From an uncultured Clostridium sp. (GTDB taxonomy: Bacteria; Bacillota; Clostridia; TANB77; CAG-508): DNA of 64,000 bases. A model generated the notes under the pieces. The model saw only the letters and a list, made by a program, of their open reading frames with translations, did no database searches and was not told the origin of the DNA. The position numbers and the translations under genes were made by a program. The stretch is from contig CAOJXR010000001.1 in assembly GCA_948465565.1 (NCBI GenBank), forward strand, positions 496,001-560,000, read 5' to 3'. Positions 34,457 to 43,917 of the stretch are shown piece after piece; positions within the stretch are counted from its first letter, which is position 1, and each line of letters starts with the position of its first letter.

Positions 34457-35281
34457 TTGGAGAACCATATCAAAACCTTTTCGCTATTCGTCAGGCATGA
34501 CGAAAAAAGTGAAAAAATCGCAAACTCTATCCGGCAGCAAAACGCTTACAGCAAACGAACACTGGTAGAAACCCAAAATGGCGATTTAATCATTGCAATT
34601 GGAGGTGATGGAACTTTTCTTCACGCAGTCAATCAAACGAATTTCAGCAAAGACAAAGTATATGTTGGAGTTCACACTGGCACCTTAGGTTTCCTGCAAA
34701 ACTTATCCGAGAGTGATATCTATACCCTTATCAAATACCTCAGCTATGAAGAAGAAATCAACACTCGGAAAGTCCCAATCCCTTGCATTTGTGTAGTACT
34801 ATCAGACAGCACCACTTTAAACTACAAAGCATTCAATGAAATACTTGTCTGCGGAAAAGACTACACAAAAATCCAATTTAGCGAATACATTGATGGTGAG
34901 TTTTTTCAAGAAGTCTCTGGCAACGGAATAATAATTTCTTCTGGCACAGGTGATACTGCATATTCAATGAATGCAGGAGGTGCAATCGATTTTAGCAACC
35001 ATTTTCAGCTAATCTGCACCATTCTTACACCCATTAAAAATGCAGTTTATGGCGATTTTATTTCGAACCCTATCATCTGCCCCAAAATTTCTATTGTTCC
35101 CCAACCTTCGAGAAACATCCAACTCATTATCGATGGTATTCCACTCGAAATTTCATCTGAGCTTATTAAAAGCGTTGAAGTGTCAATGCTAAATAGAGAA
35201 AGCTACATTAATAAGCTCGAAATCGCAACATATTCCAAAGTTCAAGTCATTCGTGAAAAGATTTTGGGATACAAGTACTGA
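34457..35281 (+). CDS. NAD kinase-like protein (cassette gene)
   Basis: 274 residues. IIAIGGDGTFLHAVNQT is the GGDG motif of NAD/diacylglycerol kinases, followed by GVHTGTLGFLQNL and the SGNGIIISSGTGDTAYSMNA segment typical of NAD kinase. TTG start at 34457 with AAGAAGGAG in front. It is GC-richer than native genes and carries in-frame CGG at 34532-34534 and 34766-34768; frameshifting at the first would end the protein about 13 codons later. Cotranscribed with the methyltransferase 17 bases downstream. Confidence 0.78.
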   Translation: MENHIKTFSLFVRHDEKSEKIANSIRQQNAYSKRTLVETQNGDLIIAIGGDGTFLHAVNQTNFSKDKVYVGVHTGTLGFLQNLSESDIYTLIKYLSYEEEINTRKVPIPCICVVLSDSTTLNYKAFNEILVCGKDYTKIQFSEYIDGEFFQEVSGNGIIISSGTGDTAYSMNAGGAIDFSNHFQLICTILTPIKNAVYGDFISNPIICPKISIVPQPSRNIQLIIDGIPLEISSELIKSVEVSMLNRESYINKLEIATYSKVQVIREKILGYKY

Positions 35282-35298
35282 CATTATGGAGGTTAATC

Positions 35299-36204
35299 AT
35301 GAAACCGTATTATCAAACTGATGAAATCGACATCTACAACTGCGACAACCTTGCGTTGCTCTCACGACTTGAAAGTGAAGCAGTAAACCTGATTTACTGC
35401 GACATCCTGTACAACACTGGCAAGTCGTTTGACGACTATAACGACAACCTTGGCTCACCTCAAGAAGCGATTGAATGGTACCGGCCACGTTTCGTCGAAA
35501 TGAAACGTGTGCTTGCCAAAGACGGTAGCATTTTAATCCACTGCAACTGGCGCCTCGATTCATACATTCGTATTCTGATGGATGAAATCTTCGGCGTCGC
35601 CAACTTCCGGAACCGTATTTACCGCAAGCACAGTCAAGAACGCGGGTTCTATAAGAATTTCGATTCTCAGGTAGACATTATCCTTTATTACGTCAAGGAC
35701 CCCAACAACTTCGTATTCAATGAACTTCATTCCAGCAAACCAGCAGTAGTTCCTCTGTTTGAAAATGGTTACATCGAGGGCAGAAGCGAGTTCAGATGGT
35801 GTGAAGGACAGCGTATCAGTTTTGAAGGAAGAAACAAGCATTGGCTTGTCTCCCCTGACGAATTCCGCACAATGATTTACAATAAAGAGGTCAAATTTAT
35901 TGACGGCCTCCCTTATCGCTTCTCAACCGTGCAGCCCATTGGTAACCTCTGGGCAGAAGATGAAATGTTGGACCAGTATGACAGAACAATGACCGCCGAT
36001 GCCTACGACACACCCAAGCCTGATGCAATCCTGGAAAGGATTATTCAAATGTGCACCCATCCTGGAGACGTAGTTGCCGACTTCTTCATGGGAGGAGGCA
36101 CCACGGCTGTTGTCACACAAAAACTAGGCAGAACTGGCATCTTCTGTGATATCAGCAAGAAAGCCTGCGACGTCGCTATCAGCAAGTTGGAAGAACTCGA
36201 ATAA
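35299..36204 (+). CDS. DNA N4/N6-methyltransferase-like protein, altered motif IV
   Basis: 301 residues, beta-class amino-methyltransferase arrangement: motif IV comes first (IYCDILYNTGKSFDDY), then a target-recognition stretch, and FxGxG motif I near residue 260 (VADFFMGGGTTAVVTQKLGR). In active relatives motif IV is DPPY; here it is DILY, replacing both prolines, so activity is uncertain. Close to 50% GC, with in-frame CGG at 35482-35484 and 35608-35610. GGAGG precedes the ATG. No restriction partner is seen. Confidence 0.8.
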   Translation: MKPYYQTDEIDIYNCDNLALLSRLESEAVNLIYCDILYNTGKSFDDYNDNLGSPQEAIEWYRPRFVEMKRVLAKDGSILIHCNWRLDSYIRILMDEIFGVANFRNRIYRKHSQERGFYKNFDSQVDIILYYVKDPNNFVFNELHSSKPAVVPLFENGYIEGRSEFRWCEGQRISFEGRNKHWLVSPDEFRTMIYNKEVKFIDGLPYRFSTVQPIGNLWAEDEMLDQYDRTMTADAYDTPKPDAILERIIQMCTHPGDVVADFFMGGGTTAVVTQKLGRTGIFCDISKKACDVAISKLEELE

Positions 36205-36232
36205 TACAAAAATTTCATATAGCAATCTCCAA

Positions 36233-36270
36233 CCAAAGGAGGATAGGGTTTGAACCCTATCCTCCTTTGG
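36233..36270 (+). terminator. Terminator of the NAD kinase/methyltransferase cassette
   Basis: 16-bp perfect stem CCAAAGGAGGATAGGG/CCCTATCCTCCTTTGG with a 6-base loop, followed by CATTATTT. Its outer CCAAAGG also begins the stem at 7287. Confidence 0.85.
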
Positions 36271-36272
36271 CA

Positions 36273-37133
36273 TTATTTAGTCAATGCTAAAATTAACATA
36301 CACACAAATATTCCTAATATCATTAAATATTTTTTTAAACTTATCTTCTCTTTTAAAATAAACCTTGAAGCTAAAATAGTTATAACAATTGAACTAGATG
36401 TAATAACAGAAACTGTAGATACCTGACCATTTACTAGACTAAATCTACTACTCAAGTTTGCTCCTAAGTCCAGAACTGAATGAAATAAAAATAACCCTTT
36501 ATGATTAATTTTCTTTATATCTATATACTCCCACTTTTTAGTCAATAAACAATACAAAATTACTCCAATTATAATTGCCAATCCATAATAAAATGTAACA
36601 ATTAAAGGATTTCCAAACTTCCCTATATATATCTTATTTAAAAAACCTGCTATTCCATTAAACAACACAAATCCATACGCATAAAAAATACCTTTATTCT
36701 CATTTTGTGTACTTTTACCTCTTTCCGACTTTGCTAATAATATAGTCAATGCAACTAAAATTACTGAAACAACTAATTGCATATCTGTAAATGTATCTTT
36801 TAATATCAATATTCCTAAAATTAATGTTACTACTGTATTTCCTTTTCGTATTGGTGAAACTGTTGATACACTTGCATACTTTACCGATAAAATCGCACAC
36901 ACATACCCAATTGTTTGAATTATGGAAAGTGGCAATATTTTTATTAAATTAACAATATCAAAATCCACTATTACATTCGTAGCAATAATCCCAATTATCA
37001 CATAAGCAACATTTCCAATTAGCAAGCCTAATAGAGATAATCTCAATGAAAAATTATCTTTTGAACATTTTTTCATTACAATCGTAGAAAATCCACTAAA
37101 TATAGCAGATAACAAACTTAAATATAACCACAT
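36273..37133 (-). CDS. EamA/DMT-family transporter
   Basis: 286 residues with about ten predicted membrane helices in two five-helix halves (MWLYLSLLSAIFSGFSTIVM, then VVTLILGILILKD; KGLFLFHSVLDLGANLSSRF, ITILASRFILKEKISLK). Drug/metabolite transporter superfamily; substrate not predictable. The last codons are close to the terminator of the convergent cassette. Confidence 0.8.
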   Translation of the reverse strand: MWLYLSLLSAIFSGFSTIVMKKCSKDNFSLRLSLLGLLIGNVAYVIIGIIATNVIVDFDIVNLIKILPLSIIQTIGYVCAILSVKYASVSTVSPIRKGNTVVTLILGILILKDTFTDMQLVVSVILVALTILLAKSERGKSTQNENKGIFYAYGFVLFNGIAGFLNKIYIGKFGNPLIVTFYYGLAIIIGVILYCLLTKKWEYIDIKKINHKGLFLFHSVLDLGANLSSRFSLVNGQVSTVSVITSSSIVITILASRFILKEKISLKKYLMILGIFVCMLILALTK

Positions 37134-37139
37134 ATATTT

Positions 37140-37724
37140 TTATATATCTTTCTCTCTATTATTTTTATACCATTCTGCAAAAACACTCATTGACTCAACA
37201 GAACCATCAATCTCTCTTCTATTTTCTCTTTCAACATCATCCATTTCAGCAAGAGTCTTATCAAAATGTTCAGGTTTAAACACATACCATAAATCTGACC
37301 ACTTTCCATCTCTATCTACTCCTTGCATTTTAGTAGCCAAATTTCCAGGATGTTTACCATAAAAATAACGAACCTCTTTACCATCATAATAAGCCAAACA
37401 TTCCTCAAACTTACACTTTCTATTTTCTTTTCCTTGCATAAGCTTCAAAATCCCATCAATACCAATAGTATCTAATGAAAAATTAACAAACGCCCTTGGA
37501 AATCCATTTAATGCCTCTATAAAAAATCCCGTATCCAGTGCAATACATGGCTTACCAACCATCTTATATGCCTGCATAACCTTAGCTGTAGCTATCTCTT
37601 TAACATCATCACTTCTAGGCTCATCTAATTCAAAATCATAAGTACTAATCTTCAAATTATCAAAATACTTCTCCGCAGATTTTGCTTTTCCCTTATTATG
37701 TGTTACAAAAACAATTTCTTCCAT
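37140..37724 (-). CDS. Non-canonical purine NTP pyrophosphatase (HAM1-like)
   Basis: 194 residues from ATG 37724 (AGAGGATGTAT precedes). MEEIVFVTHNKGKAKSAEKYF is the HAM1 N-terminus, and CIALDTGFFIEALNGFPRAF is the active-site segment. A second HAM1-fold protein besides RdgB at 7.8 kb, clearly diverged (LDTGFF for DDSGIE), so it may act on other NTPs. Confidence 0.8.
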   Translation of the reverse strand: MEEIVFVTHNKGKAKSAEKYFDNLKISTYDFELDEPRSDDVKEIATAKVMQAYKMVGKPCIALDTGFFIEALNGFPRAFVNFSLDTIGIDGILKLMQGKENRKCKFEECLAYYDGKEVRYFYGKHPGNLATKMQGVDRDGKWSDLWYVFKPEHFDKTLAEMDDVERENRREIDGSVESMSVFAEWYKNNREKDI

Positions 37725-37738
37725 ATACATCCTCTTTT

Positions 37739-38152
37739 CTATTCATGCACTAAATCTAAATTTCCATTTATTACAATAGGAGAAAATCCTGATATCTCAT
37801 CATAAAGCATTCCATCAGGAATATCATTATACAAAAATATCTTCTTTCCCTTCATAAAAGCCTCATAAATCTCAATAAATGTAGCTCCACCAATATAATT
37901 TTTCTTGCCATTTTTATCAAAATTAAGAGTCAAAACCGCATCCATAGTCGCAATTCTCTCTTCACTCATTCTAAACATCTTCGCCTTAAACTCAGCATGT
38001 TCCTTCTCACCCAAAGCCCAGCTTTTCTTCTCAGCATCTATATCATAATATGAATTTGGCAATTCAACAACATGTCCCATTCCCTCTAACTTTCCTTTAA
38101 TTGGTGCAATATCCTTATAAAAAGCCTTACTACAAATAATTAGTATCTTCAT
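37739..38152 (-). CDS. Nucleoside 2-deoxyribosyltransferase-like protein
   Basis: 137 residues with a Rossmann-like start (MKILIICSKAFYKDIAPIKG) and MFRMSEERIATMDAVLTLNF then GGATFIEIYEAFMKGKKIFL, the pattern of the 2'-deoxyribosyltransferase/TIR-like superfamily used to exchange or cleave nucleoside bases. The catalytic Glu is likely in FIEIYEA. Activity is inferred from fold only. Confidence 0.6.
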   Translation of the reverse strand: MKILIICSKAFYKDIAPIKGKLEGMGHVVELPNSYYDIDAEKKSWALGEKEHAEFKAKMFRMSEERIATMDAVLTLNFDKNGKKNYIGGATFIEIYEAFMKGKKIFLYNDIPDGMLYDEISGFSPIVINGNLDLVHE

Positions 38153-38167
38153 TTTTACCCTCTCCTT

Positions 38168-38734
38168 TTAATTTATTTTATTACTTATTAAATACTCCAT
38201 TACCTCATTCAATACCACATCTCTATTAAACGACGTATCAAAAAACTTTATACCACTTTCCTCACACTGTCTCTTCAAAACTTTACTATACTCTATATGA
38301 TCCACAATCAAATCTCTTAATCTTTCATCAGTCATTTGTCTTGTATAACTATTCTTATTTTCATACATTCGTATCTTGCTCAAAAATTCCTCACAAGAAA
38401 TCTCTGTACATCCTAAACATATAATTTTGAAATCATCACAATTAAATAATCTTACTATATCACTCGGATACACATGCCAGCCTTCTAAAACAAATCTTTC
38501 GTTAGGATATTCATTAATTATTTTATTCATATATGAGAAAACAAATTTAGGTAGCACTTTAAATTTATTCTCAGTATTTGAATGTGTAATCCCTAACTCT
38601 GGAAATCCTTCCTTCAAAGCGCTAACAAAAGAATCAATTGAAACTATAGAATAATTATATTTCTTATGTATCATTTGTGCAAGAGTTGTTTTCCCTGACC
38701 TAGCAGCACCAAGAATTATTATATTTTTCTCCAT
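38168..38734 (-). CDS. P-loop small-molecule kinase-like ATPase
   Basis: 188 residues; Walker A GAARSGKTTLAQMIHK at residues 9-24, then IVSIDSFVSALKEGFPELG, ERFVLEGWHVYPSD (Walker-B-like), and a C-terminal lid (LSKIRMYENKNSYTRQ). Resembles orphan adenylate-kinase-like or uridine-kinase-like proteins in the same arrays as Nudix genes. Confidence 0.7.
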   Translation of the reverse strand: MEKNIIILGAARSGKTTLAQMIHKKYNYSIVSIDSFVSALKEGFPELGITHSNTENKFKVLPKFVFSYMNKIINEYPNERFVLEGWHVYPSDIVRLFNCDDFKIICLGCTEISCEEFLSKIRMYENKNSYTRQMTDERLRDLIVDHIEYSKVLKRQCEESGIKFFDTSFNRDVVLNEVMEYLISNKIN

Positions 38735-38748
38735 AAATTACTCCATCT

Positions 38749-39216
38749 CTAAACTTGATAATTTCCATTATCAAAAACTTCCAAAGGATATATTTTTCCA
38801 TCCTCAAAGTCTTTCAAACATTTCATATTTATATCAAATGCTCTTAATTCATCCTGTGACATCTTTTTTATATCTTCAATTTCTATCCATTGTACATCCA
38901 ATATCTCCTCTGTATCAAACACAATGTTCTCTTCAATTACATCAGCTGTAAACTTTACCATTAGCCTTTCTCCCTTTTCGACATTAACACATAATATAGG
39001 CAAGACACCTGTAAGTTTTACTTTACAGCCTGTTTCTTCAAAAACTTCTCTAATAGCTGCATCTCTTATTTTCTCTGGTTCATCAACATGACCAGCTGGA
39101 AAATTCCACTGTCCATAGCACTTCTTTTTAGCCTCCTTAACCATTAATACTTTGTTATCTCTTACAATTAAGCAACCTGATATTACAACCACTTTATTCT
39201 CCTCTCTAAAATTCAA
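38749..39216 (-). CDS. Nudix hydrolase (155 aa)
   Basis: Box: PAGHVDEPEKIRDAAIREVF followed by EETGC. The surrounding WNFPAGHVD and MVKFTADVIEE segments are typical of NTP-pyrophosphohydrolase or dihydroneopterin-type Nudix enzymes. Overlaps the start of the next gene by 11 bases. Confidence 0.82.
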   Translation of the reverse strand: MNFREENKVVVISGCLIVRDNKVLMVKEAKKKCYGQWNFPAGHVDEPEKIRDAAIREVFEETGCKVKLTGVLPILCVNVEKGERLMVKFTADVIEENIVFDTEEILDVQWIEIEDIKKMSQDELRAFDINMKCLKDFEDGKIYPLEVFDNGNYQV

Positions 39217-40006
39217 TTATATCAAACTCATCTGGTACATAAATCACTCCATCAAAATTTTCTTTTCCCTCTTTCAAGTAAAGTCCTTTCCTTTTGTCTC
39301 CGTGCGAATCTTCTGTATGATATAAAATTAAATTCTTAACATCCAATCCATTCATAACTTCACTAGCAGTTTTAACTGTAGAATGATTTTTCTCATATGC
39401 ATGAAAAATATTTTCCTCTGAATCTAAACAAAAAGCCTCGTGCATAACATAATCTGCACCTCTAACTCTATCATACAATTTAACATTTAACGTCTCATCG
39501 CCTAAAAACACTAATCTCTTCCCATTTAGCACACATTCAAATCCAAATTGTTTTGTTCCTCTAGCATTTATATCAAAAAATGTATACTTAACACCATTTA
39601 TCTCCAGTTGTTCATTATCCTCTAAAATATGAAAATCAACTACATCTAATACTCCATTAATCAACTTCTCTGGTAAAATATATTTAGAAACTCCAATTAT
39701 CGCCTCATATACAACATCATTACAATAAATATTTATCTTTTCTTCAATTTTACCACTTATTGCTGCTCTTCCAATCCTCTTAAACATCCATATAAGTCCC
39801 AATATATGGTCAGTATGACTATGAGAAATAAAAATATGTTTGATATCTTTTATATCAATATCAATTTTTCCTAATCTCTTAACAATATCAATACTTCCAC
39901 CTGTATCTATTAAAAAATTATCACTCTCGTTTTGTATAACAAAACATGTATTATACAAATCTAACGTACCACCATTGCCAGTTCCTAGCATAACTATTTT
40001 TTCCAT
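39206..40006 (-). CDS. MBL-fold metallohydrolase (RNase Z-like)
   Basis: 266 residues from ATG 40006. FLIDTGGSIDIVKRL, the HxHxDH motif IFISHSHTDHILGLIWMFKR, VFLGDE and YHTEDSHGD give the metal ligands of the metallo-beta-lactamase fold. Substrate could be RNA, cyclic nucleotides or phosphonates; unknown. Confidence 0.82.
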   Translation of the reverse strand: MEKIVMLGTGNGGTLDLYNTCFVIQNESDNFLIDTGGSIDIVKRLGKIDIDIKDIKHIFISHSHTDHILGLIWMFKRIGRAAISGKIEEKINIYCNDVVYEAIIGVSKYILPEKLINGVLDVVDFHILEDNEQLEINGVKYTFFDINARGTKQFGFECVLNGKRLVFLGDETLNVKLYDRVRGADYVMHEAFCLDSEENIFHAYEKNHSTVKTASEVMNGLDVKNLILYHTEDSHGDKRKGLYLKEGKENFDGVIYVPDEFDIIEF

Positions 40007-40018
40007 AAACACCCCATT

Positions 40019-41053
40019 TTAAATTTTTTCTATATCACTAATCAATTCGTCAACATTTTCTTCCTTAGTCGCCCAACTAGTACAAACTCTAACAGCAGTA
40101 TTATTCTCATCAATCTTCTTCCATACATCAAATGAATACTTTTCTGATAATTTCTCTAATATATCATTAGGCATTATTGGAAACTGCTGATTAGTATACG
40201 ACTCATATAAAAAACTATACCCATTATCACCAAAAGCCTTCTTAATTCTCATAGCCAAATCAATTGCATGTTTTGAAATCTTAAAATACAAATTATTCTC
40301 AAATAAAGTATCGAATTGTATTCCCAATAATCTACCTTTTGCAAGCAATCCACCACGTTGCTTAATATGGTATCTAAAATCTTTTTTAAGTTTATCATTT
40401 GTAATTACAACCGCTTCACCAAACAACGCTCCAACCTTAGTTCCTCCAATATAAAAAGCATCACAATTTTTCGCAATATCAGAAATATCCATATCACATT
40501 CAGGTGACATTAGCCCATATCCCAATCTTGCTCCATCAATATAAAGAGGCAAATCACATTCTTTACATGCCTCATATAATTCCTCTAATTCTTTTCTTTT
40601 ATATATTACTCCTCTTTCAGTTGGATATGTAATATACACCATTCCTGGCTGCACTGTGTGCTCTCTTCCATCTTCCTCATAATGTTCCCTATAAATCTCT
40701 CTAACTTGCTCACCAGTTAACTTTCCATTAGTACTATCAATAGCCAATACTTTATGTCCAGTTGCCTCTATCGAACCAGTTTCATGAACATTTATATGTC
40801 CATCATTCAAAGAAATAACACCTTGATAAGACTTCAAAATTGAAGTTATTACTATCATATTTGCCTGTGTACCACCAACTAAAAATTGCACCTCAGCCTC
40901 TGGACATTTGCATATGCTCCTTATTTTTTCTCTTGCAGAATCACAATAATCATCCATACCATATCCAAGTGTCTGCTCACAATTTGTTTCTTCTATTTTC
41001 CTCAATATCTCTGGGCAAGCACCCTCTAAATAATCACAATCAAACATAATCAT
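40019..41053 (-). CDS. PLP-dependent beta-eliminating lyase, threonine aldolase family
   Basis: 344 residues. FLVGGTQANMIVITSIL, VHETGSIEATGHKV, PLYIDGARLGYGLMSP (PLP-binding Asp) and FYIGGTKVGALFGEAVV (Schiff-base Lys) define the aromatic amino acid beta-eliminating lyase/threonine aldolase fold. Probably low-specificity threonine or related beta-hydroxy amino acid cleavage. The start could be the second Met at 41047. Confidence 0.88.
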   Translation of the reverse strand: MIMFDCDYLEGACPEILRKIEETNCEQTLGYGMDDYCDSAREKIRSICKCPEAEVQFLVGGTQANMIVITSILKSYQGVISLNDGHINVHETGSIEATGHKVLAIDSTNGKLTGEQVREIYREHYEEDGREHTVQPGMVYITYPTERGVIYKRKELEELYEACKECDLPLYIDGARLGYGLMSPECDMDISDIAKNCDAFYIGGTKVGALFGEAVVITNDKLKKDFRYHIKQRGGLLAKGRLLGIQFDTLFENNLYFKISKHAIDLAMRIKKAFGDNGYSFLYESYTNQQFPIMPNDILEKLSEKYSFDVWKKIDENNTAVRVCTSWATKEENVDELISDIEKI

Positions 41054-41074
41054 TTCCTATATTCCTCCATATAT

Positions 41075-41512
41075 TTACACGCCTCTTTTTTCAATAAACC
41101 TCTGCATAATATATCTTTGCCATTCCCTATACATCTTCCCAGCATACTCCTCTGGCTCAACCCAAATGACATTATGATCTTTCTCAATTGGTTCAGTAAT
41201 CTTTTTATCAAACTCAGCAGTATACACATTTGCAAGTATCTCTAAATATCCTCTATTCTCAGAAAATATATACGAATCAATATCTTCAAACTTTTTAATA
41301 TTCTTTATAGAATATCCTGCCTCTTCAATCAATTCTCTTTTCAAAGCCTCAAGTTGTGTTTCCCCTATTTCTATTCCACCACCTAAATAAAAATACTGTC
41401 CACCTTTATCTACAATTCCAACCTTGTCATCATTTCCATTTGTAATAATTACATATGCACCAGGTCTTTTTCTATATTCAATGTTTTCCTCTTTATTTCC
41501 TATACACTTCAT
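41075..41512 (-). CDS. Nudix hydrolase (145 aa), paralogue of 33.8-34.2 kb
   Basis: Box GGGIEIGETQLEALKRELIE followed by EAGY. The N-terminal RPGAYVIITNGNDDKVGIV and the C-terminal EEYAGKMYREWQRYIM segment closely track the protein at 33.8-34.2 kb, indicating a duplication within this region. Confidence 0.82.
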   Translation of the reverse strand: MKCIGNKEENIEYRKRPGAYVIITNGNDDKVGIVDKGGQYFYLGGGIEIGETQLEALKRELIEEAGYSIKNIKKFEDIDSYIFSENRGYLEILANVYTAEFDKKITEPIEKDHNVIWVEPEEYAGKMYREWQRYIMQRFIEKRGV

Positions 41513-41544
41513 TTATCAATCATCTCCATGTCATAATAACTTCA

Positions 41545-42096
41545 CTACAAATAACTAACTATATCCTCAAAAGTGTCATATCCACTCTCACTATTTATAT
41601 GACCCGCTCCTGGCATCAAGATTTGCTCTGTAGTAATTGTATTTGCAAACTCTTTTTCCACCTCATACTTAACATATGGGTCATTATCTGAGTAGAAACA
41701 AATAATTTCATCAGCATATTGTTTTACTTCTTCCAAATTATCAAAATACATTGTTCCATTTACTTCATCATATTCATCATTTATTCCAAAATAATTATTA
41801 AAACCACAAACAAAAATCAACTTCTTAACCTTAACTTTATTCTGTGTCAAAAATTTTGACACAAACACAGGCGCAATACTATGAGCTATTATTGTAGTAT
41901 TCTCATTTATTAAACCCAAATCCAAATAAACCTTTAATAATCTACTCCAATTCTCATAATTTTGATATCCAACTCCAATAGGAAAATCTGGTACATATAC
42001 TTGTTTTCCATCATCCTCTATAAAATCATGTAACCAACTAAACCAATTTCCAAATGGACTCCCGAAAGACCCATGTATTATAAAATAATTTTCCAT
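41545..42096 (-). CDS. RBBP9/YdeN-family alpha/beta hydrolase
   Basis: 183 residues. MENYFIIHGSFGSPFGNWF starts the fold; the nucleophile elbow is TTIIAHSIAPVF, with Ala-His-Ser-Ile-Ala for the usual GHSLG; the Asp is in FYSDNDPYV and the His in AGHINSESGY. RBBP9-like serine hydrolases have unknown natural substrates. A decayed copy of its N-terminal DNA lies at 54.5 kb. Confidence 0.78.
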   Translation of the reverse strand: MENYFIIHGSFGSPFGNWFSWLHDFIEDDGKQVYVPDFPIGVGYQNYENWSRLLKVYLDLGLINENTTIIAHSIAPVFVSKFLTQNKVKVKKLIFVCGFNNYFGINDEYDEVNGTMYFDNLEEVKQYADEIICFYSDNDPYVKYEVEKEFANTITTEQILMPGAGHINSESGYDTFEDIVSYL

Positions 42097-42579
42097 TTAT
42101 TTTTCCTCCAAATTATATTTTACTTCTAAAATTTTTCCATCATCATCTAGTCTAACATACATCTCAAAACAAGCCCTTTCATCAACTAATCCATTAATAA
42201 AAAACTTATCCAAAAGCATAATATTAGAAAAAATCTTTTCCTTTTTTAATAATTCCTCAATCTCAATCCATTCCGATGTATTTTCCGCAAAATCCTGTGG
42301 TTCTCCCTCAAAATCTGCCGTCAAAAACACCTCGAAATCAAATATTTTATTTGGATTATCAGCAATAAATCTTCCTCTATGTTTTAAATTTTTAACAACA
42401 ATTCCAGTCTCTTCTTCCATTTCCCTTATAGCAGCTTGCTCAGCAGTCTCACCATATTCAATCTTACCTCCTGGAATATCATAATATCCTTCCGTCGGTT
42501 GCCCTTCATTATATTTTGTAACAACAACCTTCCCATCTTTTATCAAATAACACCTAACAGCTTTTCTTACATTTTTCAC
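42097..42579 (-). CDS. Nudix hydrolase (160 aa)
   Basis: Box GGKIEYGETAEQAAIREMEE followed by ETGI. RKAVRCYLIKDGKVVVTKYN at the N-terminus and the HRGRFIADNPNKI middle match 8-oxo-dGTP/NADH-type or uncharacterised clostridial Nudix proteins. Ends exactly where the alpha/beta hydrolase gene starts. Confidence 0.82.
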   Translation of the reverse strand: MKNVRKAVRCYLIKDGKVVVTKYNEGQPTEGYYDIPGGKIEYGETAEQAAIREMEEETGIVVKNLKHRGRFIADNPNKIFDFEVFLTADFEGEPQDFAENTSEWIEIEELLKKEKIFSNIMLLDKFFINGLVDERACFEMYVRLDDDGKILEVKYNLEEK

Positions 42580-42621
42580 ACTATTTCTCCTATTCCTAAA
42601 AATTCAAATCATTAAATATCC

Positions 42622-43899
42622 CTATTTCAAAAAAGCCTCTGGCTTGCTCTTAAGCAATTTAATTTCCGCTCTAAACTCCTCTATTTCTTTCTCAGTAAAA
42701 TACATCAAAGAACAATCTATATCAAACTCCAATAAACGTTCCTTAATATAAACATAATATTCTCTTATAAAGTCCAAATAAAAAGATTTATTTTTTATTC
42801 CATCAACATTGTTGATCTTCAAAAATCTTTTAAACCTATCTTGATAAATTGAATTAACCGTTTTTACAAAAGTATAATTATGAAAATATCTCACTTCAAT
42901 CCATAATTTCATAATACTTGTTAACTTATCAATAGCTTCTACTATATAACCTCCTGCACCTTGTGTAAAATTTACTATAATATTATATAAATTCGTACCA
43001 ATTTTTCCTTCTAGCTCTCTTTCATCATTTTCTTCAATCTCAGCAAACATTTTTATTGTTATATCATTATAATTTTTAAATTGTGTTATTATCTCTGTTC
43101 CTTTATATTCCGCAAAATCATGAAACATAGACTTAACTAAAATATCATATACATCAATATTCTCACCTAGTTCTCTGTTACTATATTCTGCAATTAATAA
43201 ACTCATTGTTGCAACCATATATTGATGAAAAAGTACATTATCTGGAAGTTGAGTTGTAATTTGCGAATATCTATACACATCTTTTAAATTCAAAACAACA
43301 TAAACCAAATTTCCATATTGACTTTCATTAAATTTACCATCAATTATCAATCTAACAATTTCTTTTTTCTCTTTATAAAAGTAATCATCACTCTCAATTA
43401 CTTGATTAATAATTTTATTTTTAGTAATCTCAAAAATAGAAACACATTCTTGATTACCTCTCAAAATCATTTTTTGGAAAATAGTAAATTCAGCAATATC
43501 TTCTAAAAACACTAAAAGTTCACTATATTTATTTAATTCAATATCCTTATAGTTATACTTTAACTTCTTCATGAGTCTATTTTTATATTCAAATTTCTCT
43601 AATATCAACTTATTAAGTATATCATGATAAAGTTTTATTTTTGACTTATCAGCAATTTCAAACTCTAAGTTACCAGTTTCACTATATATACTTTGTTTCA
43701 ATAAGTAATTTGATAATACCTCTGTAACTTCTTGATTCTTTTCATTTCTATCTTCTATAATCTTCACAAACAAATATGTAACAATCATAGCTTTATCAAT
43801 AATCGTATATTTATCATTTATTGTTTGATGAATTTTTGAATTATAACTATCTATATTAGCCAAATATATTTTAAACAAATCTTCTATTATATCATCCAT
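42622..43899 (-). CDS. YfbR-like HD-domain protein (425 aa)
   Basis: Helical N-terminal 190 residues without a clear motif, then an HD domain: LPDNVLFHQYMVATMSLLIA, KSMFHDFAEYKG (HD) and IVEAIDKLTSIMKLWIE (final Asp), as in YfbR/HDDC2-type 5'-nucleotidases. The N-terminal half may be a degenerate second HD-like domain. The unusual length is worth noting. Confidence 0.68.
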   Translation of the reverse strand: MDDIIEDLFKIYLANIDSYNSKIHQTINDKYTIIDKAMIVTYLFVKIIEDRNEKNQEVTEVLSNYLLKQSIYSETGNLEFEIADKSKIKLYHDILNKLILEKFEYKNRLMKKLKYNYKDIELNKYSELLVFLEDIAEFTIFQKMILRGNQECVSIFEITKNKIINQVIESDDYFYKEKKEIVRLIIDGKFNESQYGNLVYVVLNLKDVYRYSQITTQLPDNVLFHQYMVATMSLLIAEYSNRELGENIDVYDILVKSMFHDFAEYKGTEIITQFKNYNDITIKMFAEIEENDERELEGKIGTNLYNIIVNFTQGAGGYIVEAIDKLTSIMKLWIEVRYFHNYTFVKTVNSIYQDRFKRFLKINNVDGIKNKSFYLDFIREYYVYIKERLLEFDIDCSLMYFTEKEIEEFRAEIKLLKSKPEAFLK

Positions 43900-43917
43900 C
43901 TGCCATCCATACTCTTT

